DNA of 64,000 nt. It comes from Ashinkailepas kermadecensis. Taxonomy: Eukaryota > Arthropoda > Thecostraca > Neolepadidae. Shown here in pieces: positions 10,167-20,503 of the stretch (position 1 is its first letter; each line of letters starts with the position of its first letter). The stretch lies in contig JAOTOM010005126.1 of NCBI GenBank assembly GCA_034440615.1, positions 556,001 through 620,000 on the forward strand, read 5' to 3'. The notes below the pieces were generated by a model. The model was not told the origin of the DNA. It ran no database searches and worked only from the letters and a program-made list of their open reading frames with translations. A program made the translations under genes and the position numbers.

Positions 10167-10290
10167 CCATGCACCACTAACCGTGTCACAGCCATTGATA
10201 GCCATCAGCTCGTGGTGCACGAGGGGAGCACCCACCATACACCACTATCCGTGTCACAGCCATTGATGGCCATCAGCTCGTAGTGCACAA
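10160..10290. repeat. Long-form units at the end of the BamHI minisatellite
   Basis: Two longer units of roughly 73-75 bases carry CCGTGTCACAGCCATTGAT between the shared CACCACTA and GGCCATCAGC parts, and GAGCACCCACC in place of GAGGATCCGCC. The short BamHI unit looks like an internally deleted form of this longer unit. Confidence 0.8.
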
Positions 10291-11981
10291 GATCACCAGA
10301 GGTAAATTCAATGACTTTAGGTATTGTGAACGTGATGTTTGGTAGTGCCGCCAATATTAAGCGTCGTGTCTGTGGGTCTCTGCTACAACTGCGCTACCAT
10401 GTCTCGGTTGCTGGAATTACCGAGGGGTATCGGCGTAAGTATGCAGGTTTACGTCATCAGCGAACTCCGATAAAAAGCATTAAACATTAAACAAGTCACT
10501 AGTGGGTCGCCGGACGGCAGAAAAAAACAACCAAGCTGTCAACGACAGAGAACCAGGATTACTAAGCTGTTACCGGTTGGTTTGTCGGTCCATTGGAGCT
10601 AAAAGAGGGATACAGGTTCTCCAACATATCGCGATGATAAGGCTAGTTCATTGGCCCGCCGCGGCACTCCCACTGCTGGGTGCAGCCGCTCTTGCGGATT
10701 ACGAAATACTGCAGCGTTGCAAAGGGAATGTTGTGTCCGTGGCAGGGAAGTCCTAAGCCTGCAATCCGTCTGCTTCTTTAAGGAGACAGAGCAGCCGTTG
10801 ATTTCGGTGTGCTTGGCTAGCGTACAAATCTCAGTTAAGCATGACGATGCCATCTTAGATCTCGGTGGATGCTGATTATTTATTGTACCATGGTACATTT
10901 CTGAGACAAATAATTATTTATGCATACGCTGCTCGCCCATGGCGTCGGTGCTATCAGCTCACATTGCTTATGGTGTATTGTCTATTCACATAAATGGAGA
11001 GTCGGTCGCATTCCAAATCTGCATTGCTTCCCGACGAGCAATGTTCGAGTGGCATCTTACATTGGCAGCAGGAGCGCACTGAAGTGCGTGTCTTTGGGCG
11101 GAATTATCGTCGTGTTTACACCCAACCACGCGCAGCGCCAGCGTGCTGTGTCAGCAGACCTACCCAGGCTGGCAACAAATGGACGCCTGCTCCACTAATA
11201 GATGAGCTCACCAAAGATACTCCAGACCAGCTGAAATCAGACCGTGAAAATCATGCCGTGAAGATCATTTCGCTGAGACTGATATTGATGTGAGCAGACC
11301 AGGCTTGATGTACCGGAAATGCACGTCTTTTCACTATTAGGCGGGATCGTGTGTTTCACCATGTAAGACACACGATCAAAATCTTGTCCCTGAAAACGCC
11401 ATTGATTGTTTCAATCCAGCTGCTTACTGCCCCAAACGTAGCGTCACAACACATGGCCTTGGTGGTGGCGCGATGAGTGCTATGCATCAAAAGGATATTA
11501 TAATCAATTTTCGTCAATAATGAAATGAAATCGATCGCACTCGCCCGGGTAATGTTGATAGACTAGCTCCCAGCAGTCTATGTCTGCTGTTTAAGCTTTC
11601 AGTATCAAGACGACAAACAAGCAGCTAACCCATAAAGTATGAAAACAAATTACAAGAAGCCAGCATGCACACCTATGCAGGACGAATTCATAGAGATACC
11701 CTGGTGAGTTGTATGGCATGTGCAAAACGAAAACGAACAGGCCAGTCTTTGTGTGAAGTCCTCTTGTGATGGCCAGGGAAAAAAATGTGTCACTGCTCCC
11801 TGAAAAGGACTAGTTACAGCAAAAACAGCAACACATAGACAATATTTAGTTTCGTCTCGTACCTTGGTATAGAAATATGGATAAATGTTAAATTCGAGCA
11901 TACATTTATGATCTTGAAGGTCACGGTCAGGTCAGTTGTAGGGTGCGTGAATATTGCAAGGCTATTCATTCTCTTATGCAC
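10291..11981. other. Unassigned intergenic sequence with one hairpin
   Basis: No gene was recognised. A perfect 10-bp stem (GATCGTGTGT / ACACACGATC) with a 13-base loop lies at 11345-11377. Confidence 0.55.
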
Positions 11982-12065
11982 GTGCAGTGGGGAGACTCCG
12001 TTTATACATGTGCAGTAGGGAGACTCCGTCTATACATGTGCAGTAGGGAGACTCCGTCTGTAAAG
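11982..12065. repeat. 28-bp tandem repeat, three copies
   Basis: The unit GTGCAGTAGGGAGACTCCGT plus CTATACAT begins at 11982, 12010 and 12038. Confidence 0.9.
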
Positions 12066-13949
12066 CGCAGTGAGGGAGCAGCCGAAATTACCAACACGGT
12101 GGCAGCCTGACCAAATTCAACCCCCCCCCCCCCCACACACACTCGCGCGCGCGGCTAAAAACGTGGGTTCTTTTACGACTCACTCAACATCGGAGGGAAA
12201 TTGGAATTCCACACTTCTTTCTATACGAATCAGACCGCTCTGGCAGGCGTAAATGAAGTTGCTGTTATGTCCCCGCTCCGTGCTGCTGAGCCTGTCTGTG
12301 CCTTGCTCGCTCTGGTAGCAGAAATCTGGATGTGCTTCACTGTACGCTCCTGTGTTGCTACCAACAGCTGAAGATAGTTCGTATTGAACAGCCTCTAAAT
12401 GCGCATCATTTTGTACTTAGCCTTGTGTCGTAAAAGCCAATGACCGAACAAAGTTGATGGATACGTCATATGAGTCGGATTAGAATACATGACAAATTAT
12501 GCTGATCAAGCAAGTCAACCTCCACAGCTTATTCCGGTTTACCTGCATAAAATGCAACTTCAATTTTAATTCGATGTCATTATAATATTAAAGTTTGGTC
12601 ATGGGCCTTTGATAACTAGCAGCAGTAAAATTTGTGGTTGTCAAGGTAAAAACGAATGTTAAGGATGACCAAGTGCTGGCACAGGAGCTAAACGGAAGTT
12701 ATAAAACAGGAGTTGATCTCATAACACCTTAATATGAGGCCGATGGAGATGATGGGGGGATTGCTCTATTCTCTTCCCCCGAAGCTGCGCTATTGTTAAG
12801 CAGCATGACCTAATGAGAGTCTGAGTATTACTTATTACGAATACCTACCTGATAAAGTTTCGTGTCTAGGAATTCGCATCAGAACAAACCATTTCTTCAA
12901 AATATAAGTTCCCATTGCGATGTGGTCTTGAAGGTAAGCGTTCTTATGGATAAATCAGGCATTGTTAATACTCATAACGTTGTCGCTTTTGCGCTATGCA
13001 GCTAAGTAGACATCCAGCAGCTTTTCTAACTTGCTCTTGAAGTAAAATGTGTAATAAGTAGAGCGCGTCATGTCTTCCTGATGATAATGGACGTGAAAGA
13101 AAGTAACCTTGCTTTCACCTCGGTGAAATGCTACCTTCACTTCCGCTTGCTTTTCGATGTATCGGTGTTTGTATTCGCCGAATCACTACGCGCACTGCGG
13201 GCAGTGTGCGACCTACTGGATACATTGATGCCACGTATACGAATATGCTCGGGTTATCCAATGCAGCCAATCGACAAGCATTTCATACATGGTTTATGAA
13301 CACAGCATAACAGGGCCGGGAGAGGAGGTTGGGCGCGTCCAGAATTAGCATTGCTGTCGACGTTTAGTTTTGCTTAGTTTTGCGCAATCCATTGGCTTGC
13401 CATGAAAGGCGATTTATTCCGACTAAACCGGCGCGTATGGGATGGCCACATCATGCTCGTTGATGCGTTAAATTGTCAGATTAAAATCATTCATTCAACT
13501 GGAATCACCATAACGGACCATGCGAATGAGCCGACTAAAATCTTCTTGGCATAACTTGACGTGCAGGATCCACTCTATAAGTCGGCTGGATGCGCTGATC
13601 GCATGAGGTGCCGAACCAAACACAGCATGGCCGTCATCTTGTTAGGCTGCCTGGCAGCGTTGACTGCATGACCATGTGTCATGCTTGAGGTGGGCACTTT
13701 TCTAAGAATTAAGGTACAATCTTCGATAAAGGAGTGAATAAATCACGATGGTCTTGAAAGCTAGTATTCGGTGGCGTCCACTGTCAGTACCTGATACCTA
13801 ATGAGTGATTAGTCTCTGTTAGCTGATCATTTTCTAAAGCTAACCAGTACAGACGAACCATGGAGACATTTGAAAGTACAATGTACGTACGTAAAATGTA
13901 TACGATGTTAGATAATTATAACGTATATGTAATCAGCCGAGTAATCTGT
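12066..13949. other. Unassigned intergenic sequence
   Basis: No recognisable gene was found. A poly-C run followed by CACACACACTCGCGCGCGCG lies near 12121-12154. Confidence 0.6.
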
Positions 13950-14330
13950 CAACTCAAAGGTATCTGGGGATGTCAGAGCATCTGTTAATTGCAGGAGTTG
14001 GATCGGTAGTGTGGTATGTACCTCGGAATTGCAGGATATCTGGGAATTTCACGGTATCCTCTACTTTCAAGATACGCAGTAATTCCAAGGTCCTTGACAG
14101 TTTCAAGGTATCTGGTAACTCGAAGGCACCTGGTAATTTGAGGTGCTTAGCAAATTTGAAGTATCTGGCTACATCACGTTAAGTGGTAATTCCGAGGCAT
14201 TTGGTAATTTCCAGATAACTGGTATTATAAAATATTATGCCAATGAAAGCGTATGAGGAATTCCAGCGTATCCGGAGATTTCAAATTATCTAGTAATTCC
14301 AGTGTAACAAGTAATTCCAAAGGGCCTGTC
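13950..14330. repeat. Highly degenerate ~20-bp repeat
   Basis: Variants of AGGTATCTGGTAATTCCA recur about every 18-22 bases with many substitutions, which indicates an old decayed minisatellite. No single unit is conserved well enough for an exact copy number. Confidence 0.65.
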
Positions 14331-15040
14331 AACTACCGGCCGTGCCACGCTTCATTACTTTGGGCAACAAACTTCTGCTGAGTTGGCCAGAAAAACAAAC
14401 CCTTTGTTGTCGCACGTGCAGCATAAATTTAATTCTTTCAATATGCTTTGAGCGGTTTCCACTGGATTCTCCGGAAGACTCCATACTGTTGTTATTCGCA
14501 TCGCTATGTTTATTAGTACACAACCTTTCAAGGACATGTGGAACAAAGCTTAACTAGTCGAGCTGGGAGCTGCCGAGCTGGGAGGAAGCCGGGCTGACTG
14601 CCTCCCTACAGGCGTAGATGATAATGCTCCGGTGATGAACGTTAGCGCCGATCTTATGCGGCTGAATAATTGCTGGTGGACACTTTCCTTTTGATCTAAC
14701 TATATGTGGATAGTACTTTAACTCTGCAGCCATTTTGTGGAGGTACGGGCGGAACATCGAGCCACAGTTTCGTCTTTATTTATTCGTTCATTTATCCAAA
14801 TCCACGGAAGAGACCTCCGCATACACAGACAAAGCCGTTCACATAAAAAAGCGCGAGGCACAATGAAGGCGGGTGACGGAGTGAGCGCAGTAATAATCAG
14901 CTACACGATTGCAGTTGAACACAAGGGGAAGTGATCACATTACCACAGCATAAGATCAACCAAGCATGAAAGTATATGGAACCATAGACATAATCCATGA
15001 TTGTATCAACATCACATGCGCGAGGGTGGGAGCGATATAA
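14331..15040. other. Unassigned intergenic sequence
   Basis: Nothing recognisable is seen. Short frames overlap on both strands without domain signals. Confidence 0.6.
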
Positions 15041-15168
15041 CTGTGTGCTTAAGACGAGTGTGCCTGTCGTATATAACGTCAGGGCCCGGTTTTAACATAT
15101 AACGCTGTGTGCTTAAGACGAGTGTGCCTGTCGTATAGAACGTCAGGGCCCGGTTCTAACATAATCTT
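15041..15168. repeat. 64-bp tandem duplication
   Basis: CTGTGTGCTTAAGACGAGTG begins at 15041 and again at 15105. Each copy continues through CAGGGCCCGGTT. The copies differ at only a few bases, so the duplication is recent. Confidence 0.92.
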
Positions 15169-15415
15169 GCTGAGCAGCGTCTATAGATTGCAAATAGGCC
15201 ATTGGTTTTACAGATTTCACTCCAACGGATGGCACAGGAAATCATGCTAACTATGCCGCTCGACGTGCGTACGCCATGGACGAGGAACCTTTCAAGCGCT
15301 GTAGGTTGCCATTACGACAGCCACAGAATTCGCGGTCGAACTAGAATTCGAGGACGTGCTAGAATTCACGGTGAATAAGCATAATATGATGCTGCTGGCA
15401 TCTGTTTAGCACGCG

Positions 15416-16380
15416 CACTGGAGGGGGGGGGGGCGCAAATCCGCCCACCCCTCCGGTTTTTCGTACATAACTCCAGATTTTACCGGTCGATATACGCCAG
15501 TTTGCGTACCTGCTTAAAAATGACCGGCGCATCGTTTAAAGCAAGAAAACGGAAATCGGCGGGAATTTTTTTTTCGAGTTAGAGGCCGGTAAAGTCAAAA
15601 CATTTCGTAGCGCCAGACCACAAAAATCGGCGCTGATGCGCTTCCCGTATATTGGCAAAAGGGAAGTATTCGTGGCAACACTAGCGACTTGTTTGATGTA
15701 TATTGTTATGCTATATAGTTTCAAGGTCATGTTAGGTCACCGAGGTCAAGTCATGCCAAGTTCATGACAGGTTAATGGAACCAAACTTGGTCAACTGGAA
15801 TGTTGTCATAAATGCAAATGACTGTCATGCGATTGATGTCACTTTGCATGTTACTCCCTACACAGTAGCATACATGTTACTCTGTTACTCCTGAACACTA
15901 CTGTTTGTCATTGTGTATCTAAGCGTTTCCATACTTTATTCATGTACTTCACTCCTTTCTTCGCGAAGCCGATTGCGCTGAGTCGCCCGACGGAGCAGTC
16001 GGCCGGGCGACCCGGTTCCGGTAACTGGAACAGGTAACTGACCTGATAAAGTGCTGCTATATAGGTGACCTGAGGTAAAATTCCAGGTCTAGCATCTGTA
16101 TTGCATCATTAGTAATGTGCGAAACATCATTGATGCCCATTTTGGAGCATTTAAACACAATCACAGCGATCCATAACAATGACAAGCCATGCCACGCAAA
16201 ACAAGAACATTTTGACATATGTGACATCATTTGACCTTGAAGATATTGACCTAAGGTCATAAACTTTACACACAATAGAGTTTACTACCGTATCCATCCA
16301 CCCTGAGAATTTTGGTACTCCAGCTTTAATAGGAGCCGAGATCTTATGGGGGTGGAATCCGCCCCCCCCCCCCTCCAGTG
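15416..16380. mobile_element. Non-autonomous element with CACTGGAGGGGG inverted ends
   Basis: CACTGGAGGGGGGGGGG at 15416 is matched by CCCCCCCCCCTCCAGTG ending at 16380. Both ends are flanked by CGCG, which may be a 4-bp target duplication, although CGCG is itself palindromic. The poly-G/C tract extends the inverted ends imperfectly into GGCGCAAATCCGCC versus GGCGGATTCC. No transposase frame lies inside the 965 bases. A CACTG end with a 4-bp duplication would fit a Chapaev- or CACTA-related group, but that is inference. Confidence 0.6.
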
Positions 16381-16777
16381 CGCGTAATCTTCAGAGGCCC
16401 TCCAGGGCGCATGTTAAGATATACCTATCGTTAGAACACGACAAACAGCGTATGATATGATAAAACACGAGGCTTGTTCTGGTCATTTCGTATTGTCAGG
16501 AGTCCTATTCAACACATTTGCTGCACACGCCCGAGGACATATACGTGAGTTGTTGCACGTTCTCCACATAGCATGCTGCCAACCTCTAACATCAGACAAA
16601 TTTGACATTGAAGGCGACAATCGGAGGCACCTTATCTAGCTTTGGCTCAGGGTGCAGTGGTGCTTAAATACTAAACAGTAACTCCAAAACACGACTGACC
16701 GTTTGCACGCAGCATGTCCTACAGCGAAAGTATGAGTAGGCTTCCTATCCGAAACCAGACTGAGGTTGTGTATGCTA
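16381..16777. other. Unassigned spacer between two DNA transposons
   Basis: Nothing recognisable is seen. CpG density is ordinary here, in contrast to the intron that begins at 17288. Confidence 0.5.
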
Positions 16778-16797
16778 CACTGTAAAAAAAAAATCAG

Positions 16798-16990
16798 TAC
16801 TCAGGGAGTAATCGGAGGTACATAAAACCCATCTAGTATCAATATGGGGCATATTCTAGCACCTTTTTGTAAAAAGTGGTAGGCTTGCATTCTTCGAAGT
16901 ACAGAGGGAGTTTTCGAAGTATCATTTTCATGTCAAGTATTCCGACAATACTTTAAAAAGTATGAAAAGTGAGGTACTTTTGTTACACCC
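16798..16990. repeat. Left subterminal repeat region of the CACTA-like element
   Basis: Short variants of AAGTAC/GGTACTT recur (AGTACTCAGG, GAGGTACAT, GAAGTACAGAG, GAAGTATC, CAAGTATTCC, GAGGTACTTTTG). Such clusters bind transposase in the CACTA family. Confidence 0.55.
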
Positions 16991-17220
16991 TTTTTCCGTC
17001 ACTTCACCTCCGCCCGCGGGTGAACTGCCAGATTCGCGCATGCGCCGTGCAGCGTGCGATTTGAAGTACGTGGGGTGTTGGCTGGGTGTTGCGGGGAGGT
17101 CATGGGCGATTGCAGGGGTACCGCTGCCACCTGCGTTCTTAATGTGAGGTAATGAAAAGGAAAAGCATGCTAATGAGAGTTTAAGTTTACACTGTGCCAC
17201 CATTTTCTTTCGTCCTCGAT

Positions 17221-17231
17221 CCGCCATCTTT
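17221..17231 (+). promoter_or_regulatory. YY1/Pho-like CCGCCATCTTT motif
   Basis: CCGCCATCTTT lies 51 bases upstream of the predicted ATG in a short CpG-containing stretch. It matches the metazoan YY1/Pleiohomeotic core CCATCTT, often found near transcription starts. A role as the transposase promoter is inference from position. Confidence 0.3.
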
Positions 17232-18512
17232 GGCGTGGCGCGGATTGTTGCGATTGTTATTATAGCAAGTTGAGCTGGCGGATGAATGTGAGTATTAACC
17301 TGATTTTTTTCCTAAAAAAGAGGTAGGTATGTACCTACCTGCAATTGCCAGGCTGCAAATGTGTTTGTGCTCATGGTATAAGCTGGGTATAGGATTTACA
17401 CTAAAAAGCGGCTTGCTCAATTATTGGTGACTGCACTCCACTGTCACATGACAAGATTATACCTACCTCTTCTGTAATGATTGAATCCATTGACATGTGT
17501 TTCAATAAAAGCATATCAATATAAAACAGGATAATACACAGCATTCATCTCAGTGCCCACAATCTCTCCCTCCCAGGGGGTGGTATAAGGGGGGCAGGGG
17601 GCAGTTGCCCCTCCCTACAAATTCTGGGAGGGGGGCACTACCTAGTGGCCTATTGCTTCTTAACCCTCCCCCCCCATCCACCCCCTGTAGGATTGGACCT
17701 TTAATTTGAATTACTAATGGGGGTCGTTGCAAGAATTCACTTCCTGCACCCCCCCCCAGGACTGGACTGGATGTTTGATTACTATCCAGCTGTGTTCATT
17801 GTGAGACTTGGCAGTACTCGGTCAGACATTTATTTATTGTACTTCTTAAGACCATTCTGCTCACATGGCTAATAATGATCCACTCACCCAGGGGGCACCA
17901 TGGGACATTTTTACAACTTTTAGGATACCCAACATCAAGGCAGGCAATTTAGTATTTTGACTTAAAGCCAGAGAGTACTTAATTATTTTGATACAGATAA
18001 TATTTTAGTGCAAGCTAACAACCATTTTTTTCTCTCAAAATGGGAGGGATAGGATATGTGCCAAGAATTGTGATTTGGAAATTATTTATGATACTAAAAT
18101 GCACACTTTCATCATTATTTTTAATTGTTGACCACATAATAACATTTCAGAAGATATCTGGATAGTAGGTATTTATTTGGACAAGGAAAACTATATGTAA
18201 GTTAACAATCATATGATAAAATTGACTCCATTCTTTGATTATTTGTTCTAATCTCTACAACAATATGTGGAGTCTAAAACTGAGTTGGGCTGCCACCACC
18301 AGGCTGACTCAGTTTGGTGCACTTCAAAAATGTTAACTTATAAGTGTTTTATAATGGGGCATTCCTTATGAATGTCTCCAGTTTTGTTTTGCCAAGAATA
18401 AAATCTTCATTTTCCCCACTTATAATGTATGAGAATAAAATGTCTTAGGACCAAAAACCATTAAGACAGGCCAAAAATGCCTACCTTGCCCAACAACCAT
18501 GGTCAGGTTAGG

Positions 18513-18729
18513 GGTAATCATTTAGCAGGTGTCACACTTGGGAAATTATGTCCCATCTTGGGAAAATTATCTTGAAGATTATGGGGTTTAGGGTAGGCTT
18601 TAGGTCAGTTTAGGTTACATCAGTTTTGGTTAGGTCAGGTTAGGTCAGGCTGGGTTAGGTTTTAGCCCCACCTTGGGAAATCAATCATTTGAACATTTCC
18701 CAGTGTGTGACGCCTGCTAAATGAATACC
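18513..18729. mobile_element. Small foldback element (MITE-like)
   Basis: GGTAATCATTTAGCAGGTGT at the left is mirrored by GCCTGCTAAATGAATACC at the right. The homology continues inward through CACACTTGGGAAAT and CCCATCTTGGG. The centre is made of GGTTAGGTCAGG-type repeats. No clear target duplication is visible, so exact ends are uncertain by a few bases. Confidence 0.6.
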
Positions 18730-18903
18730 AAAAAAACTACAGGTGATGAATGTATGGCAACACATCTGATGACTGCTATAATAATACAAAATATTCTTGC
18801 TTAACAGTTGAAGCTTTAAAACCATATTTCAAACCAGAACACAGTGAGCTTAAATGGCTGTACTATATGCTGATCACAATATTAAACACAGAGCACTGCC
18901 CAC

Positions 18904-20503
18904 TAGGGATGGGGAATTTTAGCCACCTGGTGGTTTAAACCAGTTTAAACTGGCAGGCATAAATTAATTTAAGCCACCCTGGCTTAAATTATATTTCTGG
19001 TAGGGCTGGAGAGCAGTGACTGAGAAAAGTTAGGGAAGCATCAATTGAATCCATGCATATTTATTTGCACACACAAAAAGAAAAACAACGAACAGGTGTA
19101 CATGTGTTAAATTATCATTCCAAAATGTGTTACATTCCATTTTATGTGCAAAAACACTCCCTAGAATTCCCCAAAACTCTGGCTGGGTTCTGGGTATGCC
19201 CTCCACAAGCCAGATGTTGACCCATTAGGTACCTAGCCATTTGATAGCTAGGTACCTGTTCTATGTTAGCTGAAAAGTGACTATTTGAGCCACATCAATT
19301 TGTTGTGTTTTTGGCATAGTTTTCCCATTGTCTTACTGATAGGTGCCTACCTACATATATTCATAAATAACAGTAAGCAATCTGTTATCTATCTATTGTA
19401 CATTTTCACACATTGTCAACTATTGCACACCTTCTATGGCATGGTATAGTAGTACATTATTTCCTGTTTGCACTAACTTACACTGATGGAAGTGGAGACA
19501 ATGGATTGTGTGTGCTGTGTTGTGATGTATGCAGCGGCACAACCAGAGGGGGGCTAAAGGGGCTATAGCACCCTCCGGAAGCAGCTCATGGGGCCCTGGA
19601 TGTATGCGTCAATATATGATGGTAATAGTTCTAAACCTGAGCTGACAATTCAAACTATAGTTAACTTGTTGGTCAGGTCAATAAGCCATTTTGTCTGTAT
19701 TTAAGTCCATCATAGCCTAATATATCCAGCCTGATGTAAACCATTTATTTTTGGGGGCACACCTACCACTGCTTCCTTGGAGGTGGCAGCACATTTGAAT
19801 CCATACACATTTATTGCACACAAAACCAATGAACAGGTGGACACACGTTAAAAACGGAAGCAGCAATAACCCATGCCTCACCCCCACCCAGAGAGGTGCT
19901 AAAAAACAGGGCTATACAGCACCAACCTACCACCAGCAGCCCAGGCACAGGGAGAACCCACAGTGCCAGACTGCTATAAATTTGTTACCTAAACAATGAA
20001 AGTTTGACCTGGGTAGGTAGGTATCTAGCTTAGTTTGCATTTATAACATTTTTAGAGCCCAATTTTTTCAACAAATTCAGTGCTGGGGGCCTGGGATGAC
20101 CTCCAAAATACTACAAGGCACCAGGGAAGTCATGTGGCTGATAATATATTTGGTGTGCTTATGTTATCCTAGCACTAAATTTAATGGTCATCCCAGTGCT
20201 GAATTTGCAAACTGAGGCAACTGAAACTTACAAATGCATGATTTTGGTGCTGCTGGTGTCCATACTTTGGCCTCGAAACTGTCAATAACCATCTGGTCAT
20301 GCACAGTAGGTCTTCATTGCATGTATTTTACACTTTCATTGTGTTGAACACCAACACTGTCAATGTACCCATGGTTTGTGAGCCTTAGAAGTGTCATGAA
20401 TTTAAGCTGGCTTAAATAATAAAAGCCAGTTTAAACCGGCTGAAATTAATAAAAGCCACTGGCTGGCATAAGTTCAATTTAAGCTGGCTTTTTCCATCCC
20501 CTA
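18904..20503. mobile_element. hAT-type non-autonomous transposon, 1600 bp
   Basis: The ends are TAGGGATGGGGAA (18904) and TTTTTCCATCCCCTA (ending at 20503). They are flanked by a perfect 8-bp duplication, CTGCCCAC, at 18896-18903 and 20504-20511. Eight-base duplications with TAGGG-type ends are typical of hAT transposons. Subterminal regions carry repeated TTTAAACCAGTTTAAACTGG and TTAAGCTGGCTTAAAT palindromes. An internal segment with AACGAACAGGTG near 19085 is repeated in diverged form near 19829. No transposase frame is present, so it depends on an element elsewhere. Confidence 0.85.
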
